A stretch of 64,000 bases of DNA, taken from assembly GCF_022539505.1 (NCBI RefSeq), contig NC_061510.1, forward strand, positions 31,955,047 through 32,019,046, in the 5' to 3' direction. Positions 16,391 to 27,851 of the stretch are shown here, piece after piece. Every line of letters begins with the position of its first letter. The first letter of the stretch is position 1. A program made the position numbers and the translations under genes. The notes beneath the pieces were generated by a model. That model was given only the letters and a program-made list of their open reading frames with translations, was not told the DNA's origin and ran no database searches. The stretch is from Lolium rigidum. Lineage: Eukaryota > Streptophyta > Magnoliopsida > Poales > Poaceae.

Positions 16391-18774
16391 CTAGCACCGC
16401 TCGTCTCCTTCCCAGTTATCTTTCTCCTTCGGTCCAGTCGGGCCTTCCTCCTCATACAGCTCCGCCGGAAGACTGTCGAATATTGCCTCCACAGTGAACC
16501 GGAGAAAGAATGGCAGGAAGCTGAGCACCGTGTCCACCTCAGACCGTGAGTTGTAGGTCACGGCCGGGCCCCACTCCCTCATGTACTGCAGCCAGCACGG
16601 CTCCACCACGGTGTCTCCCAGGTATTCCGCGGAGATTACCTCATACATCGTGCTTGAATCGACAGACAGATCGCTCCGCGCGACATCATTTCTCATTCCG
16701 ACGCCAAGCTTCTCAGAGCCCTGTAGATAACAGCCAGGATGGGCATAGCTTGCATGTCCATTCCTCGACGAGTAGACGATCGCTTTGTTTCCTGAGATGA
16801 ACTCTAAGTCCGAAGCATCCACCCATCCGCCCCCGCTGTGCTCTGAGTAGTAGATAGATGAGAGTTCACCCGAGAAGTTGCTTACGCGGAGGGTGAAATG
16901 CTCCCAGTCACCGGTATGCCTCCCGACCTTCTGAAGAGCAAAGCTTGCAAGTCCAACCTTTATTGTTGCTGGCCCATTGAACGGGCAGAACACCCACATC
17001 GCAATGTCAGTGAAGGTCCCTCCATGAGCCGGCTTAATATGAGTGTAGAGCTTGGCGCTCTTCAGATTACCAACTTTGACATACTCACACCTATCATCAT
17101 CAGGGAGGTCAATCCAGTACTCACCATCATTCGTCCCACCAGCAGGCAGGTTTGAGCCACCAGCAAGTATTGCATCTCCCATCTTTATATCTTTCTTGTA
17201 CAGGGTAGCTCCATTCTCAAAGAACCAAGAAACGGATGACGGCAAATATGTCTCTTGTGGGTAGAAGAAAACAGTCGGGCCATAGTGTTCAATTAGTGCA
17301 TGAATCTGATCTAGATTAGGCATGGCTCTCAGATTCAGGTCAAAGTTCTTCAAGCAGGGAATGCCTGATTCCTCGGTGATATCCGAATCTGTTTGACAAT
17401 AGAATGTACCAACGGGTATACCTCGTCCTGCCATCCCACGGTCAGAAGGCCTTGTGTTCCAAACTTGGAATGAACTTTTCATATTCAGGACTGACCTAAA
17501 GTTTTCACATGCATCTGTTAGGTCATGTCGCGCACATCGAACAATTTCCAGTGATGGCTTCTTTAGTCCTCTAGTGACCACATAGCCAAGGGCTTCATAA
17601 CCCTCAGGTGGTGATGGCGACCAAATGCACCCACATTCACCATTGTCATCTTCATACGAGTCAGCATCGGTCCAAACGAGGGTGTAATCCAATGGTTTCA
17701 CAAGAGCGGGCTTGCTATTGATCAATTGAGAGCTAGTTGCTTCCCTTGCAACAAGAAGAAAGCCATTTAAAGGCTGGTCATTCTGTTGGGCGTAGTGCCC
17801 AAGGCAGTGGAAACCATCAGGAACTTCTTTTGGCTCATAGAATGTAGCTCCAGAGAAACTCCATATATTCTGCAATTCGCTAACATTTGTAACATAGAGC
17901 TCTCCTATGCATATTACACCCTTAGCGAAGTCCCCTCCTGTGAAGTAGTTGATAAACAAAGTTACTACAATGTTCGACCATTCAGGAAAGAAAATCTATT
18001 TGGCAAAATAATAACAAGCAGTTTCAGAAACAGAACAGTTTTGCACATGCGCTTAATCATTGTTACTAAAGTAAGAACACAAAAGGAAATTGCAGCCCCA
18101 TCACAACAAAAATACCAACTTTGGGTAGCATGTAGAAACTTAACTGCAGAAATTGTTTCTTCCTAAAAATGAACCGTGTACATCCTCTCATACTATATGA
18201 TTAACAATATTCTTGCCCCTAAAGAAAATCTTTGAACCAATGATTGATTGGTACCTTATAATATGCCATGCCTTCTAAGTAAAACATATCGATGCTTCCG
18301 AAGCAACTTCCAAGGCAAGTACCAAGAGGAAGCCACTACGGCAAGCAAATTCCTAAACGAAGATCATACCTACCACAAAATAACCATCTAAACAACATGC
18401 TCACAGGATAAATTGTACTGTTGTCATACTAGAAAAATCCCCTTTTGGGAAGAAGGAAACAACAATACGATCAACATTGATGCAAAGAAAGTAGTGGTCA
18501 ACAAATTAAGTAGTACAAACTCACACGCGGTGAGTAGAGCTTCTAATCATGAAACTACTTCAGGCTGATAGCATGAGAGGTATCGCCGATCCACGGACCG
18601 ATTGGAGAACCAAATTAGTTACCAGTGCTAAGAAGTACAAACAACGAACAGGGGAAGAAGGCGTCACAGACCTTGCGGCCACGCGGGCAAGGGCGCCGGC
18701 AGCTGGAACGGCTCCGGCAGCTGGTTGTCGGCGCCGGATTGATCCCCGCAGCAGGAGCTGCTGCACCCGCCCAT
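16391..18774 (-). CDS. VPS62/DUF946-family protein with N-terminal acylation motif
   Basis: Two exons: 18774-18672 and 17937-16391 (GT-AG, phase 1), 549 residues, typical for the plant DUF946/VPS62 family (Pfam PF06101). The name comes from yeast Vps62, linked to vacuolar protein targeting; the plant proteins' biochemical role is poorly known. The N-terminus MGGCSSSCCG is a good N-myristoylation (Gly2) plus palmitoylation (Cys4, Cys8, Cys9) signal, predicting membrane attachment. The large second exon holds the conserved core, including EALGYVV, GRGIPVGTFYC, TVFFYPQETYLPSSVSWFF, GRHTGDWEHFTLRV and SRNGHASYAHPG. The ATG is chosen because the short first exon supplies the acylation motif and joins in phase. 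Downstream lie direct repeat B and then the kinesin-like gene in the same orientation. No disabling change was seen. Confidence 0.88.
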
Positions 18775-19343
18775 CACCCACCAAGTCTTGCCTTTTCCCC
18801 TAGTCCAAGGTCCAAGCTCCCCGCTTCTACTCTCCGGCTACTATTAAAAGGTCAATTAGCCGGCGGGTGGATCCGCACGCCCGAACTCCGGTCAAACGGG
18901 AGCGGCTCGGCCATCAGCTGGTACTGGTAGCCTGGGAAGAGACGCCGGGTCGATGGCGACACGGATCCGAGCTCGGGACTGGGGCGGCTTTAGTTTGGGG
19001 AAAAGAAAAGGAAAGGCGGTCTCTTTCGGCGGCGTTGGATAATCAGAATATAATTGTGGTTTGCGTGTACGCCCGAACGTGGCTTTGCGCCGTGTGATTC
19101 GGATTCGACGGGATACGCATATATTCTGCAAACTCGATTATTAGGGTTAGGTATGTGGTCAACGTGACACGAAAGAAAAAATAAGAATATCTAAAGAATA
19201 ATTTCCCGGCCTGACACGGAACTGCAACGACTCAAACAAGCACCACTCTGTCAAGATATTTTCTTAAAACAAGGTAAAAGATTTGCCATTTAATAGAGAA
19301 GAATTTTAGAGTTTTATAACAAATATCTAGTACATGCCCTAGG
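18775..19343. other. Upstream region of the VPS62-like gene
   Basis: GC-rich near 18780-19000 (probable leader and promoter, minus strand), AT-rich beyond. No clear TATA box or other gene seen. Confidence 0.4.
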
Positions 19344-19351
19344 GTTTTAAT

Positions 19352-19515
19352 CAGCGGCAGAGCCAGAAACTTTCCAAATGTGGTGCTAATACTGGCTTAG
19401 TGGTGCTAAACATCTAGGAATTTCATGTTTGTACACGTTGAAATCTATGACGCACTCATTGCAGTGCTGGACCGATGCTACAACACCGGTAGCACCAGGC
19501 GCAGCTCCGCCACTG
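19352..19515. mobile_element. 164-bp hAT-type MITE
   Basis: Imperfect terminal inverted repeats CAGCGGCAGAGC and GCTCCGCCACTG, flanked on both sides by the 8-bp duplication GTTTTAAT (19344-19351 and 19516-19523). TIR type and 8-bp duplication fit hAT elements. Too short to encode a transposase. Confidence 0.85.
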
Positions 19516-19523
19516 GTTTTAAT

Positions 19524-21355
19524 AAAAGCCTACTCTTAGGTATTACATTGCTCAAATGTTTTGCCCCGGCTTAGCACTAAGCACGAGCCTCATCCTTTTA
19601 TCTTGGTGATGATTATGTTCGTGGTGGATTGATGGTGGCGAAAGACTCTGGCATTGCGATCCTTCCAAACTTCCCAAGAGATGAGCATTATCAAAGATGC
19701 CATAGAGTTCCTATATTGGTCTCTTCCTAAGGCAATATTTGTCCACCACATATGGACGTTTGGTTCATTGACTCAAGACTCTGGGATCTACAATGAATGC
19801 CACACCAAGGAAGTCTCTCTTTCCAAATCCGCAAGGTAATCGACAATTGTACATGAGGTGCTCCGCCGCTTCTTGGACTTGGTTGCAAAGAGGAAAATTC
19901 TCACAATTGTCCCAACCTCTAAGCTAAAGCCTATCCGCCGTCCAAACTCTATTTTGCATAATCAACAAAGTGAAGAATTTACACTTCGGAGACGTCCAAA
20001 CTTTCCAAACCGTGTAGTTTAGGGAGGTTGAGACAAGGCCTTCAAATTGCATCTCGCAGGCCGAGGAAGCGGAGTACTATCCAGCATTCGTGAACTTCCA
20101 AAGAATGGTGTCTGGCACATCATGCACAAGATGCACATCATCAAGAAGTCCCCATCGCTTGACAAATTCTTCAACATGTGGCACTCCAAAATAATGAGAG
20201 ATCTTGATTTGATTGCCCCAAAAGTTGTTCTGGAGAGCCTTCTGAGCATAGAAATTCTTCTTCTTAGATAATTTAAAGAGCAAGGGCGCTAAGTCACACG
20301 GGCAAATTCCACGAAGCCAAGGTGAAGTCCAAAACTTTGCCTTTTCCCCATTTCTAATATTAACAAGAGTAGCGGCCGAAAAAAAATCCCTCGGTCCTCC
20401 TTATTGCATGGATTGCCAAGCCCAATCCAAGATTTAGTTTCATCGGTCCACTCAACCCATAGCCATCTTAGCCTTAGGGCGTCGAAAAACTTATCAATGT
20501 GCAAAATAGCAAGACCACCAAGATTAGTAGGGTGGCAAACTTTCTCCCAATTTACTTTGCACATGCCACCCGTCACTTCGTCACGTCCCTTCCCATAGAT
20601 ATGCATGAAGAAGTGCAATGATTCTTTGAGTGACCTCCTTGGGGAGGTCAATGGAGGTGATGTGCAAGATCTCTTGAGAGCTGAGGACGGAGCGAACCAA
20701 CACCCTTCTACCACCCATGTTGACATTTTTCCAATTTCTGGAGGCAAACTTTCCGACTATTTTATTTTCCAAGTATTGAAGGTCCACATGTTTAAGTCTA
20801 GTTAACGACAACGGTAAACCCAAATAGCGCATTGGGAAGGTGGTTCTCTTATCCGAGAAAGGTTGTAGGATGTCCTCAAGGTCAGGCCACCACATTGAAT
20901 CGAGGCAACTAGGATTTTTTGAGAGTTGGCACACAAACGGTCACATCTCCAAAGGTAGTTAGGATGGAAGCAAGACAGGCGATATCTTCTTCAATCGGGC
21001 CACAAACAGCACCACATCATCCACATATAAGGAAGTGCACACCACTATAGCTCTTCAAGGGGGTGTAGCCTTCCTTGTTTGGTAGCCGTTGCTAGAATGT
21101 GACTTGATCAAATCGATAGACAAGATGAAAAGAAGAGGAGAAAACGGATCGCCTTGCCGAAGGCTGCAGCCATGCTTAGTCGGATCACAAGCAACACCAT
21201 TAAGGAGGACTCTTGAAGTGGAAGAGGAGAGGCGCGCCCAAATCCAATCTCGAAATTTCCTCGGGAATCCACAGTGTTGGAGAACGTCCATGAGTTAGTC
21301 CCATCTCACCGAGTCGAACACCTTCTTAATGTCAAGCTTGAAAAGGAGGCCAGGG
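19524..21355 (-). mobile_element. LINE (non-LTR retrotransposon), 3' part, decayed
   Basis: Minus-strand fragments of the LINE ORF2 reverse transcriptase: GCSLRQGDPFSPLLFILSID (about 21115-21175), the catalytic YVDD (about 21020-21035), MRYLGLPLSL (about 20805-20835), and downstream C-terminal pieces to about 19640. Stops and frameshifts break the frame. It continues at 43494: the large Copia element sits inside the RT domain and duplicated CAGGG. The left limit is approximate; a hAT MITE lies in or just past the 3' UTR. Confidence 0.85.
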
Positions 21356-22515
21356 TGAAAGTGCATGGAGCCCCCATGTGTGGTTTTGGTAATTAATGAC
21401 AATCCCTATGGACTAATGTTTGCATTGAGTTATATTTGTAGGAGTTGTCCATAGGCAATTCTTGAACCATATGTTGGCTTCAAGGTTGCAATAAGAAGAA
21501 TTTGGTGAAGGATATCAAGTGTCAAGTATGTCTTGAAGATGAAGATGAAGTGAGCCCTCAAGTTACTTCAAGACATCAACATGATGAAGAATGAAGAAAT
21601 GAAGTGCAAGTTCAAGATGAGCCATCTCGAAGAGGTCCTTTGCTTGAGTCTTGCCATCCATATGGTGATCATGGATATGCGAAGATGCGCCAAAGAAGAT
21701 GCTCTCCCATAATGGATTATGGGGGAGCAATCCACATGGTGGTCATGGTTATGTGAAGATGCGCCGAAGAAGAAGCTCTCCCATGGTGGATTATGGGGGA
21801 GCAATCCACAAGACTTCGTCAAGCAAACACAAGCAAGAAAGGTGTTCCATCTTGTTGAGGTCAAGATCGTCGTCATCAAGCTCAAGTGGAATGCGCAAGT
21901 ATAAGGTTTTCTCTTGATAGGGTTTCTTTCTCACCGGTCTCATAGTGTAGTTGGAGACCGGTTTATAGTTTAGTTGCCGTACTATCAAGAGGGCTCTCGA
22001 GTGAGTAACTCGATCGTATCGTTCGGAGAGAGCTCAAACCTTTGCATCCTTGCATCATCTTTCTTGGTTGTTATTTGGACCTTATCCATGTGATGTTTTA
22101 GAGCTTGTGCTTATTCTCATGACAAGCTCTAGTTCATCGAAAACGGATTTTGCATAGATCACTTGTTGCGTTTTCGAGTTTGGTTCATCATCTTTCTTGG
22201 TTATTATTTGGATCTTATCCATGTGATGATTTAGAGCTTGTGCTTATTCTCATGACAAGCTCTAGTTCATTGAGAATGGTTTTTCCATGGGCAACTTGTT
22301 GCATTTTCAAGATTGGAGGTTTTACCGGTATGTCTTTTTGAGATAGGTCAAACCTTTCATCATTTGTTTCTATCCTCCTTTGCTAGACTATGATGTTTCT
22401 ATGCATATTGTTGTAGAGCTCGTTGTTGTGATTTCAACGAGCCCAAGATCATCGAAATCGGAGTCCGGATGCAAAAGCTATGCCCGTTTTAGTTTTGGTG
22501 TTTCGCAGTTGCTTA

Positions 22516-22727
22516 GGCCGGATATTTTGGAAATATCCGGGCCGGACTATCCGGTCGGATATTTCGGAAATATCCGGCCCTCGAAATCGGCTAAGGACCT
22601 CCGGAATTGCTGCTCAGTATAGGGGCCGGACATTTGCCCGGATTTTGACCAGGTTTTGTCCCAGAGGCCGGATTACCGGGGGGGGGGGGGGATTATCCGG
22701 CCCTTACTTAGGCCGGATTATCCGGCC
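22516..22727 (+). promoter_or_regulatory. CCGGAT palindrome cluster in the 5' LTR
   Basis: Perfect palindromes with 3-nt or no loop: arms CCGGATATTT (22518-22540), arms CGGATATTT (22556-22576) and GGCCGGATTATCCGGCC (22711-22727). They lie 35-245 bp upstream of the TATA box. Sirevirus LTRs are known for palindromic clusters in U3, proposed as regulatory sites. Confidence 0.75.
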
Positions 22728-22762
22728 CTGGTTTTTCCCAACGGCTCGATTTTCTTGGGGGG

Positions 22763-22770
22763 TATAAATA
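22763..22770 (+). promoter_or_regulatory. TATA box of the 5' LTR
   Basis: TATAAATA just downstream of the palindrome cluster, followed by a CT-rich leader. Same arrangement in the 3' LTR. Confidence 0.75.
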
Positions 22771-23844
22771 CCCTCCTTCTTCCTCCTTGGGCTGTTGCTT
22801 CTTCTACTCTCTCTCTCCTCCATTGTTGTTCTTGAGAAGCTTGCCCTATCTCTCTATCCCTCCATGATTCTTGCCCCATTTTGAGGGAAAAGAGAGATGA
22901 GATCTAGATCTACATCTTGACCAATCAAATCCCTCTCTTTGTGAGTGGAATCCTCTAGATCTAGATCTTGGAGAATTTTGTGTTCTCCTCTTTGTTCTTC
23001 CTCTCTTATTCCCCCAATAGCTTTTGTAGCTTTGTTGGAATTTGAGAGAGAAGGACTTGAGCATCTTTGTGGTGTTCTTGCCATTGCATTTGGTGCATCG
23101 GTTTGAGTTCTCCACGGTGATTCGTGGTGGTGAAAGCAAGAAAGTTGTTACTCTTGGGTTCTTGGAACCCTAGACGGATTCTGAGACCTTTGTGGTGATT
23201 TGTTGGGAGCCTCCGATTAAGTTGTGGATGTGTGCCCCAACCTTTGTGTAAGGCCCGGTTTCCGCCTCGAAGGAAATCCCTTAGTGGAACCGTGACCTAG
23301 GCCTTTGTGGCGAGGGTCACCGGAGATTTAGGTGAGGCGCCTTCGTGGCGTTCGGTGTGTGGTGTGAGTACCGCATCTTGGGGTGAGGCCTTTGTGGCGT
23401 TGGTGTGCATCGAGCAACCACACCTCAAGGTGAGCCTCTTGTGGCGTTCGGGAGCACTAAGCCACCGCACCTCTCCACCGGAGATTAGCACTCGCAAGAG
23501 TGTGAACTCCGGGATAAATCATCGTCTCCCGCGTGCCTCGGTTATCTCTATACCCGAGCTCTTTACTTATGCACTTTACCTTGTGATAGCCATCGTGCTT
23601 GAAGTTATATATATCTTGCTATCACATACTTGCTTGTATTGCTTAGCATAAGTTTGTTGGTGCTCATAGAGTGAACCATTGCTTAGAATAAGTTGTTGGT
23701 GCACATAGGTGAACCATAGTATATAGGCTTTGGGCTTGACAAAGTAAACGCTAGTTTTATTCCGCATTTGTTAAGCCCATCTCGTAAAAGTTTTAAATCG
23801 CCTATTCACCCCCCCCCTCTAGGCGACATCCGTGTCCTTTCAAT

Positions 23845-23856
23845 TGGTATCAGAGC
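23845..23856 (+). other. Primer binding site of the Sirevirus-like element
   Basis: TGGTATCAGAGC, complementary to the 3' end of initiator tRNA-Met, two bases after the 5' LTR. This is the usual Copia primer. Confidence 0.9.
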
Positions 23857-23897
23857 AAGGTCTCTCATTCTTAGGCTTCACCGCCTTGAGAGTAAAG

Positions 23898-26236
23898 ATG
23901 TCGGTTAGGGGATTAGCGCACAATAACTTGTTTATATTTGATGGCACAAATTATGATCTATGGAAAATTTATGTGCTTAAAATCTTACGGGGTATGTCCC
24001 CGGACATGGAGCAATATCTTGACATGGGTTTTTCTTCTCCTAAGGATCCTCAAAATTTATCTCTTGAGGAGGAGAAAAACTCTTGCCTCGATGCTCTTGC
24101 TTCTCATGTGTTTTCCATTGTTGTGAGCAATGTAGTTACTTCGTCAATCATGCCTTTTGGGAGCTCTCATGAATTATGGACAAAGCTTCAAGACAAATAT
24201 GATGTGTCCAATATTATTGAGGATGATTGTATTGCTTCCACTTCCGGCCGTGATGAGTTCTCATCTTCATCCACTTCACCAAAGTGTGTCAAGACACAAG
24301 GTAATGATATGGTGAGTGGTGATGAAAATTGCAATGTTGATATTGAGCTTACTATTGATGATTCTTCATCTCTATCTCATTGCAATGCTTCATCTACGGA
24401 CTCAAACACATCTAGCACTAGAAATTATTTACATTCTTGTGTTGATAGTCTTTGCATATCATGTGTAAGTTGCTTGAATAAATCTAATGATGATATGCTC
24501 GCATTGTCTAGTGGCCATGATAAAAATGCTTCTATTTCCTCTAGTTGTTGTGTGTCTAACAATGTAGAGGAAACCAAAGATTCTATTGGTCAAGACAAGA
24601 TCTTGAAAGGAGCCTCAAGTAACTCCTCATCTTTATCTCACGGTCCTCATATATGCCTTATGGCCAAGGGTTCCACGGTACCTCCTACCATGGAACCTAA
24701 TATGTCTCGTGGTGATAAGGATGAGGATGAATATGAAGAAGAGGATTGGGTTGTCTCTCTACGCGATAAGGGTAAGAGCGTATTCAAGGTTATTTGCAAA
24801 GATAAAATTGCTAGCACTCACTTCTTTGAAATCTTGACTACCGCTATTGAGAGCCAAAAACTTATTTGGATGCATGAGAACACCATTGATAAAAAGGGTG
24901 CTCTTGAACGAGAGTATGCCGATGATGTAGCATCATTAAAGAATGAACTTGAAGAAGAACAAACCATCAAGGAAGCTCTTGAGGAGACCTTTGCTCTAGA
25001 ATTGTCTAGAGAAAAGGAAAACCATGATAGAGCTCTTGAGATGGCAAATGAACTAAAGCTAAAAAATGATAAGCTTGTGTTTGTTAATACTAAACTCCTT
25101 GAGGATTTTGAGCAACTCAAAAAGGGCTCAAGGGTCATTGAGAGTGCGCTCGCCAAACTCACCGAGTCGCATGAGCAACTTAAAGCTTCTTATCTAAAAG
25201 AGCATGCCAACTTGCCTTCTCCTATTACTACTAATATTGATGATTGTGCTACTAACTCTACTTCTTGTGAAGCATCTATCTTGAAGGAGAATGTTGAGCT
25301 AAGGGCTCAACTTGAGTTGCTAACTTGCAATTGTGGGAAATTGGAAGAAAATCATGGAAAGCTTTCTCGCTCCCATGAGGATCTTCTAGCCTCTCATGAT
25401 AGGCTAAAGTTAGCTCATGAGGCTATCATATCTAAGGCAACACCTTGTGAGCCTCATGTGGATACTAGCACTACTACTCAAAATGCTATATTTCCATGTG
25501 CTAATCCTAGTAATTCATCCACTCATAAAATTGCTAAATCTTGTGATGAATTATCTTCCTTGCCTTGTTGCTCTAACAATGAAGATTCTACTTCCTCTAG
25601 TACTTGTGTTGTTACTAACTATGTAGAGGAAATCAAAGAGCTCAAGGCCCAAGTCACTTCTTTGAAGAATGACTTGGTAAAGGGTCATGAAGGGAAATAC
25701 AAACTTGACACGATGTTGAGTATGCAACAATCCCCCAATGACAAGAGTGGACTTGGATTCAAATCCAACAACAAGAACAAGTCCAAGAACATCAACAGGA
25801 AGAAGGGCCAAGTACAAGTCAAAGACCCGGCCAAAATTGTTTGTTTCAAGTGCAATATTGAAGGGCACCATGTTAGATCTTGCCCTTTGAAGAAGAAGCA
25901 AAAAGGGAAGCGGCCTCAAGCTCAAACTTATATTCAACCTCAAGTTGAAGAAATGCCACTTCCCAAGAAGAAACAAGCCAATGCTCCCATTGTGGAGAAA
26001 CCTAGTGAGAAGAAGGAGAAGAAAAGAACTTGCTACATATGCCGTGAGAAGGGCCACATCTCCTCCTTGTGCACTATTGGTACCTCATCCAACTCTATCA
26101 CCATTGATGATGTTTATTCTCTTCGTAAGGATGAGGGTGGCAATGTGTTTTCCAAATATGTTGGTGCTCAAAGTGGTGTCAAGAAAGGAACCATTTGGGT
26201 TGCCAAGCCTATTGTGACTAACCTCTTAGGACCCAA
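23898..26236 (+). pseudogene. Copia gag with two zinc knuckles, 3' end displaced by insertion
   Basis: Open for 779 codons from ATG 23898 until the nested Gypsy element begins at 26237; the last ten codons and stop lie at 37294-37324. N-terminus has the Copia gag pattern (FDGTNYDLWK, about residues 14-23); the middle is Ser/Asn-rich; about 340-540 is Glu/Lys/Leu-rich and likely coiled coil; CCHC knuckles start near 649 (CFKCNIEGHHVRSC) and 712 (CYICREKGHISSLC). The normal product would bind element RNA and form particles. Earlier in-frame codons upstream (from 23832) lie in the LTR end and PBS and are not used. No internal stop was seen before the insertion. Confidence 0.88.
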
Positions 26237-27835
26237 TGATGCGCGTAGATGTACACGTCCGTTGGGAACCCCAAGAGGAAGGTATGATGCGCACAGCGGC
26301 AAGTTTTCCCTCAGAAAGAAACCAAGGTTTAATCGAACCAGCAGGAGCCAAGAAGCACGTTGAAGGTTGATGGTCGCGAAATGTGATGCGGCGCAACACC
26401 AGGGATTCCGGCGCCAACGCGGAACCTGCACAACACAACCCAAGTACTTTGTCCCAACGAAACAGGTGAGGTTGTCAATCTCACCGGCTTGCTCGTAACA
26501 AAGGATTAAACGTATCGAGTGGAAGATGTTTGCAAAGAAAACGAGTAAACACAAGTATTGCAGTAGATTGTATGTTATGTAAAGAATAGGACCGGGGTCC
26601 ACAGTTCACTAGAGGTGTCTCTCCCATAAGATAAAAGCATGTTGGGTAAACAAATTACAGTCGGGCAATTGACAAATAGAGAAAGGCATAACAATGCATA
26701 TACATGATATGATAAATATAGTGAGATTTAATTGGGCATTACGACAAAGTACATAGACCGCCATCCAACTGCATCTATGCCTGAAAAGTCCACCTTCAGG
26801 TTATCATCCGAACCCCCTCCAGTATTAAGTTGCAAAGCAACAGACAATTGCATTAAGTATGGTGCGTAATGTAATCAACAACTACATCCTTAGACATAGA
26901 ATCAATGTTTTATCCCTAGTGGCAACAGCACATCCACAACCTTAGAACTTTCTCGTCACTCGTCCCGGATTCAATGGAGGCATGAACCCACTATCGAGCA
27001 TAAATACTCCCTCTTGGAGTTAAGAGTAAAAACTTGGCCAGAGCCTCTACTAGTAACGGAGAGCATGCAAGATCATAAACAACACATAAACAATAGATTG
27101 ATAATCACCATAATCATAGTACTCTCTATCCATCGGATCCCGACAAACACAACATATAGAATTACATATAGATGATCTTGATCATGTTAGGCAGCTCACA
27201 AGATCCAACAATGAAGCACAACAAGGAGAAGACGACCATCTAGCTACTGCTATGGACCCATGGTCCAGGGGTGAACTACTCACTCATCACTCCGGAGGCG
27301 ATCATGGCGATGAAGAGTCCTCCGGGAGATGAATCCCCTCTCCGGCGAGGTGCCGGAGGCGATCTCAGAATCCCCCGAGATGGGATTCGCGGCGGCGGCG
27401 TCTCTGTAAGGTTTTCCGTATCGTGGCTCTCGGTACTGGGGGTTTCGCGACGGAGGCTTTAAGTAGGCGGAAGGTCAACGCGGGGGGCCACACGAGGGGC
27501 CTAGGGGGTAGGGCCGCGCGGCCAGGGCCTGGGCCGCACCGCCCGTCCCCCGGCCGCCTCGTGGCCCCACTTCGTTATCTCTTCGGTCTTCCGGAAGCTT
27601 CGTGCAAAAATAGGACCCCGGGCGAAAGTTTCGTCCAATTCCGAGAATATTTCTTTACTAGGATTTCGAAACCAAAAACAGCGAGAAAACGACAGAATCG
27701 GCTCTTCGGCATCTTGTTAATAGGTTAGTTCCGGAAAATGCATAAATATGACATATAATGTGCATAAAACATGTAGGTATCATCAATAAAGTAGCATGGA
27801 ACATAAGAAATTATCGATACGTTGGAGACGTATCG
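26237..27835 (-). repeat. 3' LTR of the nested Gypsy element
   Basis: 1599 bp, partner of 35691-37288. On the plus strand its terminal bases read CG instead of CA, a single mutation at the LTR edge. Confidence 0.92.
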
Positions 27836-27851
27836 GCATCCCCAAGCTTAG
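27836..27851 (-). other. Polypurine tract of the nested Gypsy element
   Basis: The minus strand reads CTAAGCTTGGGGATGC directly before the 3' LTR. Confidence 0.7.

Larger units (their letters stand above)
21356..23842 (+). repeat. 5' LTR of the Sirevirus-like element
   Basis: 2487 bp. Pairs with 41009-43493; few substitutions and small indels are visible. Contains a palindrome cluster, a 14-G run (22678-22691) and a TATA box. Confidence 0.93.

Noticed and set aside
21699..21917. Small ORFs repeated at 41352-41570 as a duplicated gene
   Set aside because: They lie at equivalent positions in the two LTRs; the duplication is the LTR pair, not a gene family.
22678..22691. G run as a telomere or G-quadruplex locus
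   Set aside because: A plain homopolymer with length varying between LTR copies; more likely slippage or sequencing noise.
26168..26602. Minus-strand ORF across the gag/LTR junction (also 35574-36080)
   Set aside because: Falls in the Gypsy LTR in both copies; no motif.
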